NCBI GenBank assembly: GCA_028583415.1
Contig: CM053276.1
Coordinates: forward strand, 56,194,814 to 56,258,813
Reading direction: 5' to 3'
From: Protea cynaroides
Taxonomy: Eukaryota > Streptophyta > Magnoliopsida > Proteales > Proteaceae
Length of the DNA stretch: 64,000 nucleotides
Below are positions 45,171-55,024 of the stretch, piece after piece. Below the pieces are notes generated by a model. The model was not told the origin of the DNA, did not search any database, and saw nothing but the letters and a program-made list of their open reading frames with translations. Each line of letters begins with the position of its first letter. The first letter of the stretch is position 1. Position numbers and translations under genes: made by a program.

Positions 45171-46430
45171 TAGATAGGTTTATATAGGATGCAGTGCATT
45201 ATTGATTTACTCTTATGATTATAGAGGATGCACATACCAGATTTTAATTTCTCGTGCCTTGACAGGATACCTTCTTGATTTAACCTGTCAATTGGACTTA
45301 TATATATTGTTTCTTTAGTATTAGTCCTGATTATACCAAACTGAGCCACTCTCATGATCCACAACATGAATAGAGATATGAACTGAATGAACAGTTAAAT
45401 TCTTAATCATGTTGAGAGTACATCTACTGATTTATACCTGATTTATTGATGTACGAAAATTTTCTCCAGATTATACCTGATTTACTGATGTACAAAATCT
45501 TTTTCTAAATTTATACCTGATTTACTGATGTATGAAATCTCTCTCCAGATTTACTCCTATAATGCCTTGACCAATGGCATTATATATTCGATAGAACCTG
45601 TAACCATGAGGTTAAGAGTTATAAAACCTCTACTTCCATGCATTTGGACCACCGTGCAACTTAACGACCTTTGAATGTCGGTTGGATTACCATAGATTTA
45701 CTCCTGATCCTTTAAACCTAGGTTCACTAGATAAAGCAAGTATTGCTATTATGCTAAATTGAAAGAAGGAAATGAATTTTTTTGGACAAACATTCTGATT
45801 TATACACTCCCTGATCATTGTTGATAAAGATGTGTAGAGATAATGGAATTATTGGAAGAAAGATGATTGGATTCAGATTAAATGCTATAGCCAATGAAAC
45901 TCAGATGAAGTGATGGAGAATTTGTTTTGAGATTGCTAAATGGATGGATATGAATCATGTCTATAAAAGAGTGCATGAGAAAATGTGGGAACTATTAAGA
46001 GTAGCCAGTGAAGAAATAGATAGCACTCAAGTAGAGTTAAGGATGGTTATATCGATATGAATTTTGACAAGGTAGAAGATTCCTAAAGGCAAATTTAAGA
46101 GTGGATACAAGGATAAAGTCAGGGCATAAGTAGTACTCGATTTAATACAATGATAATTGAGTTATGCCCAATGTTGAGGGATATGATTAAGTAAAGACCA
46201 AAATAGTTTGGCTGAATTAATGAAATTATAAGCATATACCCTAATGCTTATAAATAAATTTAGGATATGAGATCTTGATGATAGTCTTAAGAGATGAAGA
46301 AACTAGACAAGCTCTTAAGACCTTATACCAGATTTTGCTAGTTCAAACCCTTTGGACTAGATGTTGTATGGGATGAGTGTTACGAACAATGTCCAAATCT
46401 TATGGATGAACATAATTTGGATGCAACTTG
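45171..46430 (+). other. Non-coding replacement shared with element 1
   Basis: Stops in all frames. Collinear with 4980-6340 of element 1 (opposite strand). It contains a threefold degenerate repeat of ATTTATACCTGATTTACTGATGTA at 45427-45535. Confidence 0.65.
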
Positions 46431-49400
46431 AGTCGACTTGAGATGGTAGACTTTGACGTCATCTTGGAAATAGACCGGTTGTCTCAACACTCTACAAGTG
46501 ATTATGTGCATAGAAGAGGTTATCATTCAAGAATAAAAATGGCATATGATTTAGTATCATTGGGAGTATGTTGCCTAGGAAGTGAAAGCGGATCCGCTCT
46601 ATGCTAAAGGCGAAGAGATGCTTTAAAGAGAAATGAGTTGGATATATGGTATGTGGTATACGTTACCAAAGAAGCACCACAGATGACAGATATTGATGTG
46701 ATGCATAAATTTCCTGATGTGTTTCCAGGAGACTTATCGGGTTACCACCTGATCGTGCGACCGAGTTCGTCATCGACTTGTTACTAAGGACGATACTTGT
46801 GTCAAAGGCACCTGTAGAGTAGCTCCTATGGAGTTGAAGGGATTGTGACTCAACTACAAGAGTTATTAGACAAGGGTTCTAATCAGCTAAGTATTGCATC
46901 ACGGAAAGCGCCAACCCAACTCATGAAGAAGAAGGACGGTGGTGTCAGATTATGTATAGACTACCGGGAACTAAACAAGCTCACGATCAAGAATCAATAT
47001 CTACAACCTCAGATCAATGACTTGTTTAACTAGTTGCAAGGAGCAAAGGTATTTTTTATGGTTGATCTTCGATCAAGATATCATCAGCTGAAGAATTTGG
47101 ACAGTGATATCTCAAAGATAGCTTTTAGAATCGGGGTTGGCCAATTATGAGGTCTCGATTATGACGTTTGGATTATCCAATGCCCTTACATATTTTATGG
47201 AGCTGATGAACTGGGTGTTTCATGACATGTTGGACACATCGGTCATAGTTTTCATAGATGATATTTTGGTTTATTCCAAGAATGAAGCAACTCATACAAC
47301 GGATTTTAGAACAGCTTCACAACAGTTGAGAAGGGAAAAGCTTTATGTCAATTCCAAGGAATATGAAACCTGATTAAACAAAGTGATCTTATTAGATCAC
47401 GTAGCGTCATAAAAAGGAATAAAGTGGACCCTATTAAGAAAGAAGTAAACATATGGTGAGAAACACCTAAAGAATATTGCGAAAATCAGAAGTTTCTTGG
47501 TTTTAGCTGGTTATTACAGAGGATTTTTGGAGGACCACTCTAATGCAATACCTCTTACCAAGCTAACCAGGAAAGGAGATGAGTTTAATTTGACTGACAA
47601 GGGTGAAGAATATTCCCAGATTCTAAAGTAAGATTGATATCAGCTCCCATCTTGATCGTTCTGGCACCAGGGAAACCTTTTACCCTATCCATCGGAGCTT
47701 TCGGATTGGATCTAGGATGCGGCTTGATGTAAGGTAAATAAGCGATTTCATATGCTTTAAGAAAACTGAAAGAGCATGAGAAGAGTTACCCAACTCATGA
47801 TTGGAGTAAAAAATTGTGATTCATGCAATCAAGACTTGGAGACATTATTTAAACGGAGAAAAATTTTAGAGTATATCGGATTACAAGTGTTTTATTTATC
47901 TCTTCATTAGAAAGAGTTGAACATGAGTAAAAAAATAGCTGAAATTGCCCAAGGATTAAGACTATGATATTCAGTGTCACCCGAGCAAGGCTAATATAGT
48001 AGCTAAGGCCTTACGCAAAAAGGGATTATGAGGTCTGAAGAAGGACCGAGTATAAATGTTGCCTTATGTTCTGCAGCAACATATTCAGATTTGGAAAAAA
48101 AAGTAACATATAATAGAAGCTAGGGATGATCCAATTAAGCGAGAATTTATGGATGAACTTATGGAGCAATAATTCGGTTACGTTGGGGCATTTAAGATCA
48201 TCTCTAAATTGATGGATTAAGTAAAAGTAGCAATTTTGTTAGATTTGTATATAAGAACAATGCAAGAAGATTTAGAGAAAGAAAAACCCAAACCTGACTT
48301 ACTTTGGATGCGGAGATAGTACTCAGATACAGAGGCAGATTCTGAATACCTGAAGATAAAGACTCGGATATCATGAAGAGGATAATGATAAGATCCCATT
48401 GTACTCCGTATTCAGGACATCCTGGAGTACCAATATGTATCATGACCTGAAGAGATAACAAATGTGGCTTAGTGCGTGTTCCAGTGTCTGAATTATCAGC
48501 AAGTAAAAGCTACAAGACAATGACCAACATGGCTTACTACAATAACTATCGAAGCCAGTCTAAAAGTGGAACTGCATTACAATGAACTATGTCACCGGTA
48601 TATCACTGATCGGTTGACGCAGTTTGGGTGATTGTTGATCGCCTTATGAAGATAGCTCATTCCATTGCTATACGACCTCGGTATGCTTTGGAGCGGCTAA
48701 CTGAGCTATATATGGATAATATTGCCAGACTGAATGGTATGCACGAGAGCTTAGTGTCGGTCAGAGGCTTATGCTTTATTTTGAAGTTTTGGGAGGATCT
48801 ACAGAAGATAATGGAAACAAAGTTGAAGTTTAGTACCACACTTTACCTCAAATCGATGGACAGTCGGAGCGGACTATACAGATCCTAAGAGCTATGCTCC
48901 GAGCTTGTAAAATTGATTTCAAGGAACTTGAGTTGAGAAGTTACCGTGAATTGAAGTTGCTACTAAGCTACCATGTAAATGTCACCTATAAAGCATGGTA
49001 CGGTAGAAATGTCAAACCCCCCAGTTTTGGAATGAAGTCGGTGAATGAAGAATTTTAAGACCTAAGTCTATGGAGGAAAACTATTGAGTGGTAGACAAGA
49101 TCAAAGGAGAAGGGCTAAGACAGCTCAGGATTGTCAGAAGAGACACCAAGACCATGAGTTCGCCATAAGTGACAAACTGTTTTTGAAGATAACATTTATG
49201 CGTTGTTTGAAATGATTAGACAAGAAGGGAAAGTCATAATTTATATATGTGTTGGATCTTATAAACTTTGGGGAGACGTAGAAAAGTTGCATATCAATTA
49301 GCGTTACTGCTGTCCATGTTTAGTGAACATTATGTATTTCATGTGTCACTGTTGAAGAAGTACATTAAAGATCCATATTAAATGTATTGACCACGGAATC

Positions 49401-49590
49401 ACTGGATTAGATAGAATGTTTAACTATTGAAGTGCTACCAGCCTAGTTCACTAGTGGGAAGGTACAATGTTTCCAAAGCTGGGATAATTATTATGTGAAG
49501 GTAACCTGGAAAAGACAATATGTAGAAAAGAGTGCATAGGAGGAAGAAGATGCAATGCGGAAATAGAATTCCCACCTATTGACTCCGAAG
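46431..49590 (+). pseudogene. pol: Element 3 pol remnant
   Basis: Protease end ('VDFDVILEIDRLSQHSTSDY'), linker ('KFPDVFPGDLSG'), RT ('MKKKDGGVRLCIDYRELNKL', catalytic 'VIVFIDDILVYSKN' at about 47245) and RNase H/connection fragments at 47660-48010. Integrase pieces include 'SVDAVWVIVDRL'-like text at 48610 and 'MYMDNIARLNGMHESLVSVR' (second Asp lost). The end 'HYVFHVSLLKKYIKD' lies at about 49330. Very many stops and shifts, although the LTRs are nearly identical. Confidence 0.85.
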
Positions 49591-49694
49591 TAAATTCAAA
49601 ATTTTGAGGACAAAATTTATTTTAAGGATGGGGGAGTTGTAAGATCCGTACTTTCAAATTTCGAGGACGAAATTTCTTTTATGGGTGGTGGAGT
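49591..49694 (+). promoter_or_regulatory. Duplicated polypurine tract of element 3
   Basis: Two tracts: AAGGATGGGGGAGT followed by TGTAAGATCCGTAC (a partial LTR start), then AATTTCGAGGACGAAATTTC and ATGGGTGGTGGAGT before the real 3' LTR. Same duplication as in element 1. Confidence 0.85.
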
Positions 49695-51992
49695 TGTAAG
49701 ATCCACATGCCACAAACCCGGCCTAACCTTACATTTCGTGTCGGGACCCGTCTACATATCATGGTCGAGCCAAGTGGACCAAGTGTGTGAAGAAACCCAA
49801 GACCCAATATGAAAATTTACCCAAAAATAGTCAAAATGAGAGTAGGGTCGCATGTTTTAACAGGCAGGTCCGACCCTCCCATCGACCCTCACCATCGACC
49901 CTCAACCATGGGTCGCAGGGTCTATGAGTTTTCCGACCCTCCCATCGACCCTCCCATCGACCCTCGACATTCGGGAAAAACAGCACGAATCGAAAATTGA
50001 GAAACCTTCCTAATTTCGATTGGAACCTTTCCTAAAGTCAATGGGACTTATTTTGAGAGGTTTTACTCTATAAATAGGACGTCCCTAAGCCTCTTTCACT
50101 CTTTTTACAACCCTAATTGGATTGAGAGAAAGAGAAGAGAAGGAAGAGAAGAAGAGAAGGAAAACTTGAAGAAAAGGCTAAGGAAGAAGAGGAAATTCTG
50201 AGGAAACTCTGAATCTCAGCAAACCTAAGGTATGAATACATTCCCCATGATTTATTTAAGACTTTAGAATGGTTTATGAAGAGGGTATGACTTAGAAGAA
50301 ACCCAAACCATCAACCCCTGGTTAGGTTTTCATGGAAAACCATGGAGGAATTCATTAAAACCATGTAGGTGAATAAAGAATAGTTCTAAACCATAGAACA
50401 TGTATAGAATGGATTATGGAAGTAAGCCATAGGACTCAACCATGAAAGAGAGAACGAAATTTGATATTTTTGACTCAAACAATGGAGGGTCGCACCTAGG
50501 GTCGATGGCAGATCCGACCCTAGCATCGACCCTAAGTGTTCGGGAAGTTCAGATTAGGGGAGGGTCGCACCCAGGGTCTATCAGGACTCCGACCCTACCT
50601 CCGACCCTCAGTTTACAGAATGGTTTTTAAATTCATAATTAATTCTAATTAAATTCTATCAACTTTGTTAGGTCTTCTAGCAATATAATAACATTATAAA
50701 GGTGATTCTAAAGCTTGGAAAAGTATCTATTAGCAAGCTAAGGTGAGGAAATAGAACTCTAAACTAACTGGTTAATAACAAACTGTTTTCTCTTTTCTTG
50801 AGTCCAATGCCATGCTTGATTCTATGCGAATATGTTTGTAATGTGCATACAACATGTCATTCAATATTTCTATTACTTGTTCATGCATATTTACTTTATT
50901 GTTTATAACATAATGATGATGATGATTATAGGAATAGGCATGTGATTGTATGTGTGTGGTTGGTGTACTTGATGCGAGCGAGTATCAGGGGAGGTGTGAT
51001 GAGAACGTCAATAAACGTTAACCTTTGGCGGGTCTCAGCACTTTAGCTCTATCTCTAACTCAAGTCTTGTGCATTAGCATCGTCGTATCGCCATTACCTT
51101 AGCCGTACCATTATGTCGTAGAGTATCAGGGGAGGTGGTCTCGGTCCTTGAGTCCTATACTCTACTGGGGGGCCTTAGCTCTATCTCTATGGATGTTCTG
51201 AGGGATGCCGGGGTGAGGCCCTGGATACATTGTTTGGCATTAGGATTGGTTAGTTGCGAGCCCAGTTTGCAGCCCTCGCCAACAGGGGCTTACGTGTTGG
51301 TATGGCACTATATAGCAATAAACGTTAACCTTTGTTATATAATGTTCATGATTGGGTGCATGTGAATCGACGATAAACGTGATCTTCGGGTGACGTCACA
51401 CACTTGTGTATAGAGGCGGGGTCAATAAACGTTAACCTTTGACCACCTAAACCATTCTATTGCATATTGCAAACTATAAACCAGACCAAAGATATGAATT
51501 GACTGCATGCATATATTGTTGCATTGTTTTGTTTACTCACTGAGCTCAAGTTGGAGAGCTGACCCTCGCGCACGTAATTCTTTTTAGTTTCTGATGTTGC
51601 AGGTACTATGATTGAAGATTTTGTCTACACGCCATCATATGAACGGGTGGAGGCTATGAATGAGCAAGCTGTGGAGAACGAACATGGTTCGTTAAGCGAG
51701 CATTGCAACGGTGGATACGTTTAGTATTTAGTTTTCGTATTTGGATATTGTAATATGTATTAAGTTATGTTTTGGTTACTTGGAAATAAATAGAATATTA
51801 ATTATTTATCATGATTAGACCTCAGTTCATTATCTGTAAGACTTTCGCTATTTATTTTATTACCTATGATTAATGTGGAATGTGTTTTGGTGTATCATAT
51901 GTGTGATAGCCTATTGTGAGATCCTGGTTGAACCGTTGGTTTATTGACGGTTCATCACACCATTCTGGTTGGTGCAGAATTGGGGTGTGACG
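49695..51992 (+). repeat. 3' LTR of element 3 (2.3 kb)
   Basis: Near-identical to the 5' LTR. The upstream motif cluster (49845-49970) has one extra 12-base unit (CGACCCTCCCAT) compared with the 5' copy. TATA CTCTATAAATAGG at about 50067. The 19-mer lies at 51009, 51316 and 51423. The U5 frame is intact here. Confidence 0.92.
51608..51724 (+). other. U5 short reading frame, intact copy (element 3, 3' LTR), 38 codons
   Basis: ATG at 51608, seven bases after the predicted 3' splice site. It reads 'MIEDFVYTPSYERVEAMNEQ' and ends 'EHCNGGYV', stop 51722-51724. It aligns with the U5 frames of elements 1, 2 and 5 (E-D/N-F/Y, A/T-P-x-Y, acidic middle, S-C or C near the end). The 5' LTR copy is truncated by GAG to TAG. 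Start codon position is not conserved among families, so translation is uncertain. Confidence 0.45.
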
Positions 51993-52794
51993 ACAAAGTA
52001 CTCAGGCAGTAGGGTACGGCTATATATCATTTAGGCAGTGGGGTACAGAGAACTCAAGTGGTGGGGTACGAGTATATATGCTCAGGCAATGGGGTCCGGG
52101 GTAAATCCTCACTTAGGTATAGGTTGACCATGATTTACATACGCATTTGAATGCCACTCATAATTGCTTGTTTATTTGCTTCTGTATTGCATCCATAAAT
52201 TATTGCATAGGATTGTGTTGGATACCTGACTTTTCTCTGAGCTAGGATGGGAGCTCCCCCCTCGATATCGAATCTCTTTTAGCTTTGATTGCGGGTACTT
52301 CTTCAGCTACTGTATTCATGGACTCTGATGATGTTGAGGGTGCTTCTCTTGGTGGGGTTCTTCTAAAAGATCATGTCAAGGGCCATACCTATAGGGATTA
52401 CATTTATGGGACCTGAGTCAATGCCTTGTCTATTGATTTTGTTGTCTATGGATAGATGATGTTTTGGTTTATCCACAGGGACATATTCGGATTTACTATA
52501 GTTTTTAAGATGGGATGTATTTAATATGAATGATATTGTGAAACGATTTGTAATGGTTAACAGATTTATTATATTAAAGTATTACTAGTTGGCATCTTCT
52601 TCCATATTATGATTTCGCCACACTCTGATATTCCACTGCAACTATTGGTAATTATTATCAATTATTATGGATATTGTTTGTGTGGACTATGGGGTTTATT
52701 GGTAGATCATTTTGGTTGTCGATCGTTGAAAAATTTGGATTATCTCTTGGATGACTAGGATATCATGCCCGATTCTCTAGAATGGACTGTGACA
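51993..52794 (+). repeat. Element 4 5' LTR, second part
   Basis: It begins with short repeats built on CAGGCAGTGGGGTACG (52000-52100) that continue the flank before element 3. It ends GGACTGTGACA at 52794, followed by a primer site. A U5 frame near 52295-52418 ('VFMDSDDVEGASLGGVLLKD') may correspond to the U5 frames of other families, but similarity is weak. Confidence 0.8.
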
Positions 52795-52798
52795 ACAC

Positions 52799-52810
52799 TG
52801 GTATCAGAGC
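52799..52810 (+). promoter_or_regulatory. Primer-binding site of element 4
   Basis: Perfect TGGTATCAGAGC, four bases after the LTR end. Confidence 0.9.
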
Positions 52811-53005
52811 ACAACCACTCTGACTGTACCTATAGACCTTCGTTGCACGTATGTTTCCATGTGTCAGGATAGATGCCTAAGCTAATTAAAAGCTTTTATG
52901 AACTAACAAGTAGTAAATAAGAAAAACAGTAAGTTAGGTTGCATCACGTTATAAGAACTAAAGAAAAAACATAAGGCACAATATGAACTAAAAATAAAAA
53001 GAGAC

Positions 53006-53008
<3 letters not shown>

Positions 53009-53085
<77 letters not shown>
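53009..53085. repeat. (TA)n microsatellite, 77 bases
   Basis: Pure TA run between primer site and antisense ORF of element 4. Same structural place as the TA run of element 2. Confidence 0.95.
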
Positions 53086-53087
<2 letters not shown>

Positions 53088-53221
53088 AAGGTTAGTACAA
53101 AAATTGGGATACGACCCATAATCGGGACCGTTATCCCAGGTACAAGTATCCGATCACCACAAAAAGAAAAGAAAAGTGCATGTATAAGGCAAAAAAAAGT
53201 GATGTGCATAAGTTAAAAGTA

Positions 53222-53251
53222 GGGTATGGTCCACAACTCAAACAGTTACCC
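53222..53251 (+). ncRNA. Conserved 30-nt stem-loop, element 4 copy
   Basis: GGGTA pairs with TACCC. The second base pair is G-C where elements 2 and 5 have A-T. The loop keeps GGTCCACAA. Confidence 0.55.
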
Positions 53252-53307
53252 TATGTACATATGATGAACAAAAAAAAAAAAAAAGGAATGGATCAGGTCT
53301 CTATCTA

Positions 53308-55024
53308 TTAAGGTCTACTCGGTGAGGCAGGAAGTTTCGATCTAGTAAGGGGAGATGAAGTATAAGGCACATAATCAGGGAGTGATGGTAAAGAATCACT
53401 CTGAGCTACCAGTACTACCGATGCATTAAGAGGAGAGCATAGCTGTAAAACACACCGTACTACAGGTATAGGAGGAACACCCTGTGGGGTAGAAGATGAG
53501 GGCATATCTCACTGTAATACTGGTAGGGGAACACTTGAGTGAGCTAGTGTAACAATGGGCCTATGCCATACATAGTAATGCAAGTGGCCGACAGTGACCA
53601 TCGCATCATGGATATAGCTTACATGTGTGTCTGTAGTGCCAGTCCAAGTCTCCACCTCACCCAACATAATCCTCGCATCCCTCAAGTCAGTCTCCGTAGC
53701 CCCCACCCGTCTCTCTTACCAAGCCTGGCAGCTAGAAATCCTATCCACCAACAAGTGCATAAGCTAGAGTACCTCTAACACCCAACCCAAGTCGACAATC
53801 GGCCTCAATGATGGGGTTGCTGTAGGTGGCCCAGAAGTGCCAACAACTAGTGCTGTCTCTCAGGTACTAGTAGCTATAGGTGCCACTCTGGCAGTGACAG
53901 TTGGGGGTACATCTCCAACATGGGCAGCTATGTCTACATCCATGTGGTCATCATCCTCTTTGTCTCTGCTATCTCCATCACCCTCCTCGCTGTGGGCATA
54001 ATCAACATCTTCATACACCTCTTCGTCACTAAAGCACTATTGTAGTGCCACCTCTATTCTCCTGACACCTTGGTTAGTCTCCTCACTAGCCTCAATACCA
54101 ACTCCAGTAACTGTTGAAGCAGCTCTGGCTGCTGCTAATTTTGTTACTGCTAATGCTCTCCTAGAAGGCTGTGCTACTCTAGGTGGTCTGGGGCATGCCG
54201 CAAGGACTAAATCCTCCATGACTATGCCATTGAGATGCATACGATTGATGGTATCTGAGTTGAGCATGGATGATTCCTTTCCATTTTCGATGACCTCTCC
54301 CTCCAGGTTCACTCCAGTATACAAAGACGTGGGTCAAGAGACATCCATAGGGTAAGTGGCCCTTGTAGGGAAAATGAAGGAATGACTAATTGAGGGTATG
54401 AAGAATCAGAAGAGGGAGGCACATGGGTTTCCTCTACACTAGACGATCTATCAAGAACAATTCAATTCCTCTTTATGACTAGATCTAGAAATGACATTAT
54501 GTTGGATGATCTAGCTAAGTAGTTTGGGTGTGGGCTTGAAGGATGACTTCTTCTCCTCGTACTTTGTCCCTATAATCTCAGGACGGGTAAGTGCTTGTCT
54601 CATCTGCATGAACTCGTCTTCAGGCATGCCTAGAGACTCTCTAGGGGGCCCTGTAGATCCACTCCCCATCTGGTAAGACATCCAATATGGTTGCCAAGGA
54701 GGCAACTGTCAGAGGGATGACTACCCCCTTGACCCTACTGGTCAATGTCAATTCGCCCTTCACATCATCTACCTGCTGGCCAAGGTTGCAAAAGAAGTGG
54801 TGCACTAGGTTTGGATAACTGTCGTCCTGGATGCACATGGCCGATGTCCAGCTAAAGTGGTCAAAGGCATCATGAAGGCCAAATCTGGCCTGCTTCTCAA
54901 AGTGTACGAATTGGCAAGCCACCATCTTGGGTTGGCCAATCCCAACACTTGCTGGCGTGAAATGAAATAAATCGTGCAGCATGGTAACCCCATGCGGCTA
55001 GCTTAGCCTCTCTCCTAGGGGCCA
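53308..55024 (-). pseudogene. Element 4 antisense ORF (plant transposon-protein-like)
   Basis: Minus strand. A 3' splice-like site (CCTTTCTTAG) is followed within seven bases by ATG (about 55022), giving 'MAPRREAKLAAWG'. After a frameshift the best preserved part (54982-54641) reads 'KMVACQFVHFEKQARFGLHD', 'YPNLVHHFFCNLGQQVDDVK' and 'VKGVVIPLTVASLATILDVL'. Further down are 'TINRMHLNGIVMEDLVLAA', an Ala-rich stretch (54324-54037), a possible coiled coil (53706-53560) and a Pro/Ser tail with stop at 53308-53310. The block 'VKG..IP...A.LL' matches the element 2 antisense ORF. Resemblance to PF20167 is recalled, not searched. It is more open than the other copies but still frameshifted. Confidence 0.6.

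Larger units (their letters stand above)
41765..51992 (+). mobile_element. Element 3: complete chromovirus-like element, 10.2 kb, nested in the element 4 LTR
   Basis: LTRs at 41765-44052 and 49695-about 51992 are nearly identical along their length, so it is the youngest complete insertion here. Internally there is a primer site, stem-loop, gag N-terminal remnant, non-coding replacement, decayed pol and a duplicated polypurine tract. Target duplication is unclear: the left flank ends TACGAA and the right side reads GTGACGAC, so the last LTR bases may be altered. The flanks on both sides carry the same short repeat (GGCGGTGGGCTACGA and GGCAGTAGGGTACGG), which supports insertion into one LTR. 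Confidence 0.9.

Noticed and set aside
41725..51998. Exact 5-bp target duplication for element 3
   Set aside because: Left flank TACGAA and right side GTGACGAC allow more than one alignment, and the 3' LTR end seems to lack its final CA. I report it as unclear.
52988..53209. Minus-strand frame with a run of Ile-Tyr
   Set aside because: Product of the TA microsatellite.
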